Of a stretch of 64,000 bases of DNA, positions 9,464 to 16,926 are shown piece after piece (within the stretch, counting starts at the first letter, position 1; each line of letters starts with the position of its first letter). This DNA is from an uncultured Acetatifactor sp. Its GTDB lineage: Bacteria > Bacillota > Clostridia > Lachnospirales > Lachnospiraceae. Where the stretch lies: NCBI GenBank assembly GCA_934402315.1, contig CAKRTS010000014.1, forward strand, positions 37,398 through 101,397. Direction: 5' to 3'. The position numbers and the translations under genes were made by a program. The notes under the pieces were generated by a model. It saw nothing but the letters and a program-made list of their open reading frames with translations. It did no database searches and had not been told where the DNA came from.

Positions 9464-10513
9464 ATGAGCAACGCCCCCCTCCACCTTTATGTCAATATCC
9501 CCGGCCACACCCCCTGCTTCGGCACGGTCGCTGCCGCGCTGGACAGCATACAGACCGACGCGGAGCAGGAAAAAACATACCCTGCCCCCATCTCAGACCT
9601 TCCCCCTGCCATCGTCCACATCGGCAGCGGCACTTACCGTGAAAAACTCGTCGTTACACGCCCGAACCTGACCCTGCGCGGCGAGGGAGACACCCCTTCG
9701 AACGTCACAATTGTCTGGGGCGATGCCGCCTTCGATGAAATGCCGGAGGGCGACCGGCGCGGAACCTTCCGCACTGCCACGGTCAGGATCGACACCCATG
9801 ACTTCACTGCCGAAAACCTGACGATCCGGAACGGTGCCGGTTACGGCCACACCGTCGGTCAGGCACTGGCGCTCTACGCCGACGGCGACCGCATCTATCT
9901 CGAAAACTGCCGTCTGATCGGCAGTCAGGACACCCTCTTTGCTGCCCCGCTCCCGTTAAAGGAAGCAAAGCCGGGCGGCTTTAAAGGCCCCGGCGAAAAC
10001 AGACCGCGCATTCCCGGCCGCCATTGCTACCGGAACTGCATGATACAGGGAGACGTCGATTTCATCTTCGGCGGCGCGGCCGCTTGGTTTGAAAACTGTA
10101 CCCTCTTCTCCAAGCTGCCCGGCGACAGAAAGCCGCCGGAGAGCCCTGACGACGCTGTGATTTACGGCTATATCACCGCCGCCTCCACACCGGAGAATCA
10201 GCCCTTTGGTTTCTGTTTTGTGAACTGTAAGCTCACCGGGGACTGCCCCGCCGGCACGGTCATGCTCGGCCGCCCATGGCGCGAATGGGCAAAGACCGTC
10301 TACCTGAACTGCGAGCTCGGCGCACACATCCATCCCACCGGCTGGGCAGACTGGGAAAAACCGCATGAGCATTTTTATTACGCGGAATATCACTCTTACG
10401 GTCCCGGCGCCGCTCCAACGGCCCGCGCTTCCTTCTCAATGCAGCTTACCGATGCCGAAGCCGCCAAATATACCATGGAAAATGTGTTAAACGGCTGGAA
10501 GCCGGGAACATAA
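9464..10513 (+). CDS. Pectin methylesterase, carbohydrate esterase family 8, cytoplasmic
   Basis: 349 residues, start ATG 9464 with AAGGAG upstream. It removes methyl esters from galacturonate residues of pectin fragments. The right-handed beta-helix family signatures are all present: GSQDTLF (~152-158, with the catalytic-site Gln), GDVDFIFGGAAAWFENC (~196-212, with the catalytic Asp), and LGRPWREW (~267-274, with substrate-binding Arg and Trp). There is no signal peptide: the chain begins with beta-helix-like sequence (LHLYVNIPGHTPCFGTV), so the enzyme should act inside the cell on imported oligosaccharides. A structured repeat lies directly upstream and no clear promoter was found there. 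Confidence 0.93.
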   Translation: MSNAPLHLYVNIPGHTPCFGTVAAALDSIQTDAEQEKTYPAPISDLPPAIVHIGSGTYREKLVVTRPNLTLRGEGDTPSNVTIVWGDAAFDEMPEGDRRGTFRTATVRIDTHDFTAENLTIRNGAGYGHTVGQALALYADGDRIYLENCRLIGSQDTLFAAPLPLKEAKPGGFKGPGENRPRIPGRHCYRNCMIQGDVDFIFGGAAAWFENCTLFSKLPGDRKPPESPDDAVIYGYITAASTPENQPFGFCFVNCKLTGDCPAGTVMLGRPWREWAKTVYLNCELGAHIHPTGWADWEKPHEHFYYAEYHSYGPGAAPTARASFSMQLTDAEAAKYTMENVLNGWKPGT

Positions 10514-10522
10514 TCCCGGCTT
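10499..10522 (+). terminator. Hairpin at the end of the pectin methylesterase gene
   Basis: AAGCCGGGA and TCCCGGCTT form a 9-bp stem around a 6-nt loop; the TAA stop is inside the loop region. No T-run follows, so it may be a weak or factor-dependent terminator, shared with the convergent gene ending at 10556. Confidence 0.5.
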
Positions 10523-10555
10523 CCATAAATCCTATTTATCTATTCCTTCTGAATT

Positions 10556-11188
10556 TTATTCCTCTTCCTCGGTCTGTGCCGCCTCGGAACCGCCTCCGAT
10601 CCTGTTTCCCACATCAGCCTTCATATCGTCCATCTCCTGCTTCATGGACTGGATCTTTGTATCTCTGGCAATCGCCCGCATAATCAGGTTGAGATCCTCC
10701 GGGGAAAACATTCCTGCTGCCCTTGCGAGATCACCGATGTTGTCCCTGTTCACCCGCAGATGTCCCCCGCCTGACAAAGTGATGTTGATTACCTTGTCCT
10801 TCTCCTCCATATTGCCAAGGCAGATGCTGTTCGTCCGCTCGTCACATACAAAGCAGATCCCGTTATAATTGATGACACCGTCCTGTGCCAGATTGCCGTA
10901 GGGCACCTTAGGCACTTCGCGGATGCACGCCGACGGACTCTCCTTCCCCGCTGTCACGGCATCATAAATCCTTGCCGCCTGCGGGCGCTCTGTGTCCCTT
11001 TTCGCGACCTCCTCGTCCGTCTCCTCTCCCGCCAGCAGCTGCAATCTGCTGTCTGCCGTCTGTTCCTCATCCTCTGCCTGCCGGATAGCGTCCAGATAGC
11101 TCATCCCTGAGAGACGCCCTCCCTTTACTCTGGAAGCCTCATAGCCTCCCGCGGAATCCGTTCCTGTGCCGTAAACTCCTAATCGCAA
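10556..11188 (-). CDS. Conserved hypothetical protein of Lachnospiraceae type
   Basis: 210 residues from a TTG start at 11188, chosen because AAAGGAG sits 8 nt upstream; the in-frame ATG at 11242 has no ribosome binding site and adds 18 residues with no clear character. The N-terminal part is Gly-rich (GVYGTGTDSAGGYEASRVKGG), the middle is acidic, and the C-terminal half contains a Cys pair (NGICFVCDERTNSICLGN) followed by a compact segment (VINITLSGGGHLRVNRDNIGDLARAAGMFSPEDL) and a coiled-coil-like tail ending in poly-Glu. No signal peptide or membrane segment is seen. I do not recognise a function. It stands alone between two convergent or tandem neighbours, with repeat copy B immediately upstream. 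Confidence 0.75.
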   Translation of the reverse strand: MRLGVYGTGTDSAGGYEASRVKGGRLSGMSYLDAIRQAEDEEQTADSRLQLLAGEETDEEVAKRDTERPQAARIYDAVTAGKESPSACIREVPKVPYGNLAQDGVINYNGICFVCDERTNSICLGNMEEKDKVINITLSGGGHLRVNRDNIGDLARAAGMFSPEDLNLIMRAIARDTKIQSMKQEMDDMKADVGNRIGGGSEAAQTEEEE

Positions 11189-11250
11189 CTTTCCGCTCCT
11201 TTCGTTTGTGCAGTCCTGTAAATAATTGCGAAACTCATACATTCAGGTAA

Positions 11251-11396
11251 CAGTTGCGCAGGATGTACATGACCACAAGCAGCGCACTCTGGAGCCGCCG
11301 GCGCTTAGATGCCGTACTCTGGCATCTTATGCGTCCGTTGCGAGCGGAAGGTAGCGCAAGCGTGCCTGCGGTGGTCTGTACATCTTGTGCAACGTG
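11251..11396 (+). repeat. Structured intergenic repeat, copy B
   Basis: Same element as copy A. Here the outer stem carries GATGTAC/GTACATC instead of GATGCAC/GTGCATC, the next inner stem GGCGC/GCGTC instead of GGCAC/GTGCC, and the hairpin loop is GCAA. Each difference keeps or nearly keeps the pairing. It lies upstream of the 10556-11188 gene, opposite in sense to it. Confidence 0.85.
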
Positions 11397-11490
11397 CCCT
11401 GTAAAAACATGAGTTTTGCGATTTCCAGATACCGTCCCAAAACTCTCTGCACTACCTTTTATTTCGGCACGAACTGTCCTCCTCTTTACC

Positions 11491-12372
11491 CTACCCGCAG
11501 CTCTCCCTGTACGCCATCTCCCAGTACCGCTCGGGGATATCCGGCCAGTTGCACTCTCCGACCGCCTCCCGGCACAGCTCCATTGCCCGGAACAGCACAT
11601 TCGCATGTCCATAGTCCGCAGACCCATAACGCCCCCTTGCAGCCAGCTGCATTTCCGTCACCTTACACCAGTACGGCGCTCTCTCCATCAGCCCCGAGAC
11701 GGAAAGCTCCCTGATTACCCGCTCCCTGTCATAGTCGAGACTGATAAATTCCTCTCTCCATGTCCTTGTTTCCTCGTCGCCGTGCAGGATCAGAAACTGC
11801 GCCTTGCCCTGTCCCCCGATGGAGAGTCCGACAGAGCCGGGATTCAAAAGCAGCTTTCCCTTATACTCCTGCTTTCCCTGACGGTGAGTATGTCCGCACA
11901 GGATCAGACCCACCTCCGTAGTCTCCAGAAGCCTTTCCACCCGCTCACTGCCCGGTCTGAGCGCCTCCGATACCTTATCCGGTGAACCGTGGCAGAGCTG
12001 CAAGGTCGGCATCGCCCCGTACTGCAGCTTCATGGCGATCGGCATTTCCCTGAAAAAGTCCAGCTCCCGCCTCGTCAGCCGATGGTAGGCATAATAAAGC
12101 GCTCCTGTCGTCGAATCAAATTCCCGCCAGCCACACTCACCGCCCTTCGCGTAGCTGAGCCAGTAATCCTCCTTATTTCCGCGGATAAAGGTACAGTCAT
12201 ATTCCTCCCTGTACTCCTTCAGCAGCTCCATTGTTCTCTCCGGGTAAGCCATCTCCCCGATATAGTCCCCCAGAAACAGGAATTTCCTTATCCCCCTCTT
12301 CAGCGCAAACCGCATACAGGTCTCAAGTGCGACATAATTGCTGTGAATGTCTGCAAATACAGCGATCTCCAT
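11491..12372 (-). CDS. Calcineurin-like metallophosphoesterase
   Basis: 293 residues from ATG 12372. The two-metal phosphoesterase motifs are in order: FADIHSN (~6-12; D-x-H), FLGDYIGE (~33-40; GD), FIRGNKEDYW (~65-74; GN with E/D replacing the usual His), LCHGSPDKV (~128-136; H-G) and LCGHTHRQG (~179-187; GHTH), followed by LNPGSVGLS. This is the YfcE/MJ0936-type single-domain class acting on phosphodiesters or phosphomonoesters; the substrate cannot be told. A C-terminal extension of ~90 residues after the core (ERVIRELSVSGLM, later EAVGECNWPDIPERYWEMAY) is conserved in some clostridial members. No signal peptide is seen. Confidence 0.88.
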   Translation of the reverse strand: MEIAVFADIHSNYVALETCMRFALKRGIRKFLFLGDYIGEMAYPERTMELLKEYREEYDCTFIRGNKEDYWLSYAKGGECGWREFDSTTGALYYAYHRLTRRELDFFREMPIAMKLQYGAMPTLQLCHGSPDKVSEALRPGSERVERLLETTEVGLILCGHTHRQGKQEYKGKLLLNPGSVGLSIGGQGKAQFLILHGDEETRTWREEFISLDYDRERVIRELSVSGLMERAPYWCKVTEMQLAARGRYGSADYGHANVLFRAMELCREAVGECNWPDIPERYWEMAYRESCG

Positions 12373-12493
12373 GTGCCCCTCCTTCCCGGCCGCCGCAGCG
12401 TCCGATTGTTTCTGCAGACCATATTATAAGAAAAGTTTTAAGATTGCGTGCGCCGCTTTCTTAAGACATTCTTACGGAATCCGAAAAATAACC

Positions 12494-12522
12494 TTGTGCC
12501 GTTTTCCGTAATCCACTATAAT
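12494..12522 (+). promoter_or_regulatory. Candidate promoter for the DUF853 ATPase gene
   Basis: A perfect TATAAT (12517-12522) with TTGTGC (12494-12499) 17 bp upstream. The start codon follows ~45 nt later, after a GGAGGGG ribosome binding site. Confidence 0.6.
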
Positions 12523-12566
12523 ATTCTTATCTTTGGCTTATTAAAAAAATCAATAGGAGGGGAATT

Positions 12567-14141
12567 ATGTACTATAACGATAAAATCTGGATCGGAGAAT
12601 CCGACGGTGAAAAAATCTGCATCCTGCCGAATATGGCAAACCGTCACGGTCTGATCGCCGGTGCTACCGGAACCGGTAAAACGATTACATTAAAGGTTCT
12701 GGCCGAATCCTTCAGCGATGCCGGCGTGCCGGTCTTTCTCGCGGACGTCAAGGGCGATCTCGCGGGCATGTGCCGCCCCGGAAGAGACAGCGAGGATATG
12801 CAGAAGCGCATCGCCTCATTCGGTCTTGTCCAGTGCGGTTTTTCCTACCAGTCCTACCCCAGCGTCTTCTGGGATGTCTACGGCAGAATGGGAATCCCGC
12901 TGCGCACAACCATCTCTGAAATGGGGCCCCTGCTCCTCGGCAGACTGATGAACCTCACCCCGGCGCAGACCGATGTGCTCAACGTCACCTTTAAAATCGC
13001 GGATGACAACAATCTGCTGCTGATCGATACAAAGGATCTGAAATCCATGCTCCAGTACATCGGCGAAAACGCTGCCGATTTCAGCAACGAATACGGACAT
13101 ATCGCCAAAGCGAGTGCGACAACCATCATCCGCCATATCGTTGCTCTGGAAGCACAGGGCGCGCAGGAATTCTTCACAGAGCCTGCCCTGAACATTGCGG
13201 ACTGGTTCACCACCGGCGCAGGCGGCAAGGGTGCCATCAATATTCTGGACTGCCGTGAGCTGGTAAACGACCCGACCATGTACTCACTTTTCCTGCTTTG
13301 GATGCTGGCAGAGCTTTTTGAGACGCTGCCGGAGGTCGGTGATCCCGCAAAGCCCCGCATGGTATTCTTCTTCGACGAAGCGCACCTGCTCTTCAACAAT
13401 GTCTCCAAGGCGTTGCAGGAAAAGATCGAACAGATCGTCAAGCTGATCCGCTCCCGCGGTGTCGGCATTTATTTCATTACACAGGCACCCAAGGACATTC
13501 CCGACGGTGTCCTCAGCCAGCTCGGCAATAAGATCCAGCACGCGCTGAGAGCCTACACCCCCGCCGACGAGAAGGCAATCAAGGCGGCTGCCGCGTCCTT
13601 CCGCACCAACCCGGCATTCGATACCAAGACCGTGCTGTCCGAGCTCGGTACCGGCGAGGCGTTAGTCTCCGTGCTGGACGAAGCCGGAATCCCCACCGTG
13701 GTAAAGCGCTGTAAAATTCTGCCCCCGCAGAGTCTCATGGGGCCGATCTCCGACGAAGAGAAAAAGCAGGAGGTGCTGATGAGCAATCTTTACTTGAAAT
13801 ATAAGGATGCCCACGATCCCGACAGCGCCTATGAATTCCTGCAAAGAAAGAATCTCGAGGATGAAGCCGCTCTGGAACAGCAGAAGAAAGCCGCGGCAGA
13901 CGAGAAGGCGGCGGCAAAAGAAAAAGCGGCTGCCGAAAAAGCCGCCCTGCGTGAAAAGGCAAAAAAAGACCGGACAATCAAGTCCGGCATGAAGAGTGTC
14001 GCAAACAGCGCTGCGGGAACCATCGGACGCGAGGTCGGAAACACCATCGGAAAGTCCCTCGGCGGCTCCTTCGGCAAGAAGCTCGGCGGAAACGTAGGCG
14101 CCCAGCTCGGCAGGAGCATCCTCGGCACACTGTTCAAATAG
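12567..14141 (+). CDS. DUF853 / HerA-like P-loop ATPase
   Basis: 524 residues, ATG 12567 after GGAGGGG. Residues 1-30 form the short HAS-barrel-like entry typical of this class, followed by Walker A GATGTGKT (32-39), FLADVKGDLAGM (~57-68), and Walker B VFFFDEAHLLF (~264-274). FITQAPKDIPDGVLSQLGNKIQHALRAYT, split by several family-conserved residues, follows at ~310-338. The last ~130 residues form an Ala/Lys/Glu-rich coiled coil (EQQKKAAADEKAAAKEK) and a Gly-rich tail with repeated GxxxG spacing (GREVGNTIGKSLGG, GKKLGGNVGAQLG) that could pack against membranes or itself. DUF853 proteins are described as HerA-like helicase/translocases; the biological role is unresolved. It ends against the convergent yolD-like gene with overlapping stops. 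Confidence 0.9.
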   Translation: MYYNDKIWIGESDGEKICILPNMANRHGLIAGATGTGKTITLKVLAESFSDAGVPVFLADVKGDLAGMCRPGRDSEDMQKRIASFGLVQCGFSYQSYPSVFWDVYGRMGIPLRTTISEMGPLLLGRLMNLTPAQTDVLNVTFKIADDNNLLLIDTKDLKSMLQYIGENAADFSNEYGHIAKASATTIIRHIVALEAQGAQEFFTEPALNIADWFTTGAGGKGAINILDCRELVNDPTMYSLFLLWMLAELFETLPEVGDPAKPRMVFFFDEAHLLFNNVSKALQEKIEQIVKLIRSRGVGIYFITQAPKDIPDGVLSQLGNKIQHALRAYTPADEKAIKAAAASFRTNPAFDTKTVLSELGTGEALVSVLDEAGIPTVVKRCKILPPQSLMGPISDEEKKQEVLMSNLYLKYKDAHDPDSAYEFLQRKNLEDEAALEQQKKAAADEKAAAKEKAAAEKAALREKAKKDRTIKSGMKSVANSAAGTIGREVGNTIGKSLGGSFGKKLGGNVGAQLGRSILGTLFK

Positions 14142-14547
14142 TGCACTGTAGAATATCCTCCGCCCTGACCATAGTTCCATCCATAAAGAAGATCGCATGA
14201 GTGTACTCATCGATCTTCTTTACTTTGCCCGTGATTGTCACATAAGCGCCGCCATCCTTCCGCGCGTCCTTCTGAAAAAAGGTCACGCTAATTTCAGGGT
14301 GCGCTTCACCGCACTCCCTGATCTGCCGCAGCTTTTCGTCCAGCTCCTCCCGAGCGTTCTCATCCAGCTCAATCCGCTCCTCCGTCAGCCGGGCGCTCTC
14401 ATCGATCGCGTCCTCATACCCCGTCAGCGCAGCAAAAGGGGAAAACTGTGCCGCACGGTCTGCCAGAGACATCTGCGGATGACTGACGGAGACATGGTGC
14501 GGCAACGCAATAATGTCCTCATATTCAGATATTCCGGCTTCCTTCAT
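14134..14547 (-). CDS. YolD-like protein paired with a Y-family polymerase
   Basis: 137 residues, ATG 14547, whose first bases overlap the stop of the polymerase gene (ATGA-type coupling). The sequence has the YolD hallmark near its start (MSLADRAAQFSPFAALTGYEDAI), then a helical charged segment (ARLTEERIELDENAREELDEK) and a C-terminal beta region with GKVKKIDEY and FMDGTMVRAEDI. YolD proteins are regularly encoded next to UvrX/DinB-type translesion polymerases in Firmicutes and are predicted to act with them, as UmuD acts with UmuC in E. coli. That function is known by association only. Confidence 0.85.
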   Translation of the reverse strand: MKEAGISEYEDIIALPHHVSVSHPQMSLADRAAQFSPFAALTGYEDAIDESARLTEERIELDENAREELDEKLRQIRECGEAHPEISVTFFQKDARKDGGAYVTITGKVKKIDEYTHAIFFMDGTMVRAEDILQCTI

Positions 14548-16076
14548 GCCTTATGCCCTCCGATCTGGTTGTTGCGCTCAACCGTCGTCGCACCCTCCTG
14601 CAGATTCGTACCCTTCAGAATGGCATTCTTCCCATACTTCTTCTTCACTTCCAGCATAGCCTCCTGAAGCCTTCGCTCCTTTTGCAGACGCTTTTCTTCC
14701 TCTTCCCTTTCCTTCTCTCTGGCACCGTAATCGGTGAAAAGCTCCAGCTGTTCAAAGCTCTCGGTCTTCTTCGCGTCCGCCTCGTCCGTCAGGTGGTTTG
14801 CCGTGACCGTGACCCTGCGCACAAGCAGCCTCGGATCAACATGCTGCTCATACAGCTCCATCATGGCATCGACAATAATCTGCGTCGAGCTCGTCGGCAT
14901 GGGCAGATTCGCCGTTCCCGCCGCATGCTTCGGCACACTTCTGCCATAGCGGTCAACGCTCACCTCGCCCTTATACGCCCTTCTGATCTCTGGCTTTTTC
15001 AGGCTGTCCACATCATAGCCGATCAGCAGGCAGACCTGATCCGTCACCAGCTTCTTCTCCACGAGATCAAGCACAAGCAGATCTGTCATCTCCCGTACGA
15101 TAATCTTCGCCTTTCCGAACTCATACGGACATTGCAGCACCTGCCCGGAGCTCATGGAGCTGCTCTCGGGCTTATACGCCTTGATAAGCTCTATCGTCGT
15201 CGGCTCCCAGCCCCACGCATGATCGATCAGAAGCTCCGCATTGATCCCGAACATCCGGTACAGAAGCTCCTCGTTGTAATAATCCCGGTCGCTGCCAAGG
15301 GAGCATCTGGCAATATCTCCCATGGTAAACAGCCCGACCTCTTCCAGCCGCTTCTGATACCCATGTCCCACACGCCAGAAATCGGTGAGCGGTCTGTGCG
15401 CCCAAAGCTGCCTCCGATAGCCCATCTCATCCAGCTCCGCGATACAACAGCCATTCCCGTCCGGCTCCACATGCTTCGCCATGATGTCCATCGCCACCTT
15501 GGCAAGATAAAGATTCGTGCCGATCCCGGCGGTTGCCGTGATACCGGTCTCCGCGAGAACCTCCTCCGCCATTTTTGCCGCAAGCTGTCTCGCCGTCATT
15601 CCATAGGTGTCGAGATACTGCGTCACATCCATAAACACCTCGTCGATGGAATAGACATGAATGTCCTCCGGCGCAATATAACGAAGATAGATCTTGTAGA
15701 TCTGCGTGCTCACCTGCATATAAAGCGCCATTCTCGGCGGCGCGGTGATATAGCCCACCTCCAGCTCCGGGTGACAGGCAAGCTCCGGTGCCTGATCCGA
15801 CGAACCCGAAAATCTCCCGCCCGGTGCATGAAGCCTCCTGCCCGCATTCACCTCACGGACCTTCTGCACCACCTCAAACAGCCTCGCCCTGCCGGGAATC
15901 CCATATGCCTTCAGCGACGGCGAAACTGCCAGACAGATCGTCTTCTCCGTGCGCGAGCGGTCAGCCACAACCAGATTTGTTGTCAGCGGATCTAATCCCC
16001 TCGCCCTGCACTCCACGGAGGCATAAAAGGATTTCAGATCGATGGCAATATAAGTGCGCTGCTTAAATTTCTGCAT
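14544..16076 (-). CDS. Y-family DNA polymerase, UvrX/ImpB-MucB-SamB type
   Basis: 510 residues, ATG 16076. It would copy past damaged DNA. Catalytic carboxylates are seen in IAIDLKSFYASVECR (~11-25) and YSIDEVFMDVTQYL (~140-153); the little-finger domain follows and the C-terminus is a charged coiled coil (EKEREEEEKRLQKERR). A finger-region stretch (RAYKGEVSVDRYGRSVPKHAAGTAN) is typical of UvrX-like enzymes and not of DinB. The start has only a weak ribosome binding site and overlaps the end of the upstream sugar-isomerase-like gene by 14 nt, suggesting coupling to it. The pair with YolD at 14134 is standard; being appended to a galacturonate operon is not. Confidence 0.9.
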   Translation of the reverse strand: MQKFKQRTYIAIDLKSFYASVECRARGLDPLTTNLVVADRSRTEKTICLAVSPSLKAYGIPGRARLFEVVQKVREVNAGRRLHAPGGRFSGSSDQAPELACHPELEVGYITAPPRMALYMQVSTQIYKIYLRYIAPEDIHVYSIDEVFMDVTQYLDTYGMTARQLAAKMAEEVLAETGITATAGIGTNLYLAKVAMDIMAKHVEPDGNGCCIAELDEMGYRRQLWAHRPLTDFWRVGHGYQKRLEEVGLFTMGDIARCSLGSDRDYYNEELLYRMFGINAELLIDHAWGWEPTTIELIKAYKPESSSMSSGQVLQCPYEFGKAKIIVREMTDLLVLDLVEKKLVTDQVCLLIGYDVDSLKKPEIRRAYKGEVSVDRYGRSVPKHAAGTANLPMPTSSTQIIVDAMMELYEQHVDPRLLVRRVTVTANHLTDEADAKKTESFEQLELFTDYGAREKEREEEEKRLQKERRLQEAMLEVKKKYGKNAILKGTNLQEGATTVERNNQIGGHKA

Positions 16077-16899
16077 ATCTCTGTAAAATGAAGTTCTTCG
16101 CCGCCTGATTGTTCTCCGGCCTTGTGTCCTCCAGCGTTGCGTGGATAAACGGTTTTCTCGACTTCATGAATTTCAAGATCTCCGTGTAATCCATCTCTCC
16201 CATGCCGCAGCCCGCCGCGATCATTTTTCCGTTTTCCACCCTGAAATCCTTCAGGTGAACCATGGCAATGTCCTCTCCCAGAAGCTCAATCGCCTCGCGG
16301 AACACCGCCTCCCTGTCACGGTAATTCGCAACATCCAGAAGGTTTACCGGATCGAAGATGATCTGGAGATTCGGCGAAGCGATCTCGTCGAGCACGCGCC
16401 GCGCCCGGGCGGGATTACACACAATATGCCTGAAAACAGGCTCGATGGCAAAGACAACTCCCATCTTCTCCGCATAGGCAACGATGGGCCTGAGTCTCTC
16501 GATAAAGAGCTGCAAAGCCTCCTCCGTCCCACATTCCGGCGTAAAGGCATACGCTGTATTCGGCGCTCCCGTCTCCGTCCCGACCACACCGCAGCCCAGC
16601 CACGACGCAAAGCGGATGTGCGCCATATAGCGGTGCACCGTTTTCTCCAGCTCCTTCTCATCCGGCGTTGCGAGATTCAGGTAGCAGCCCAGCACCGCAA
16701 TATCCACATGATTCCGTGCAAACACATCACGGATATACATGGCAAGTCCCGGCGTCAGCGCCTCGTCCGTCGTCGGAAACTCCGTGATGAACTTGGAGAG
16801 CGCCAGATGTCCACAGGCAAACCCCGCCTCATGCACCCTCGCCACTCTCTCCTCAAAAGGAAGCTTCTCCATATCATGTAACCTGATCCCCAGCTGCAT
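16063..16899 (-). CDS. Xylose-isomerase-like TIM barrel protein (sugar isomerase/epimerase family)
   Basis: About 278 residues from ATG 16899 (MQLGIRLHDMEKLP); TTG 16911 and GTG 16908 are alternatives. The AP-endonuclease-2 superfamily fold is indicated by strand-end metal ligands in FAIEPVF, IIFDPVNLLD, MVHLKDF and ATLEDTRP. Family members isomerise or epimerise sugars, but the substrate cannot be read from the sequence. It sits directly after the GH28 gene (15-nt gap) in the uxaB-uxaA-GH28 operon, so a uronate or a pectin-derived sugar is a reasonable inference. No signal peptide, so cytoplasmic. Confidence 0.82.
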   Translation of the reverse strand: MQLGIRLHDMEKLPFEERVARVHEAGFACGHLALSKFITEFPTTDEALTPGLAMYIRDVFARNHVDIAVLGCYLNLATPDEKELEKTVHRYMAHIRFASWLGCGVVGTETGAPNTAYAFTPECGTEEALQLFIERLRPIVAYAEKMGVVFAIEPVFRHIVCNPARARRVLDEIASPNLQIIFDPVNLLDVANYRDREAVFREAIELLGEDIAMVHLKDFRVENGKMIAAGCGMGEMDYTEILKFMKSRKPFIHATLEDTRPENNQAAKNFILQRYAEI

Positions 16900-16926
16900 T
16901 GTCTCCACCAAACCTTTCCGTTATTT

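Noticed and set aside
14553..15995. 480-codon plus-strand open frame opposite the Y-family polymerase
   Set aside because: Antisense shadow of a gene with clear catalytic motifs; Arg/His/Leu-rich composition typical of reversed coding sequence.
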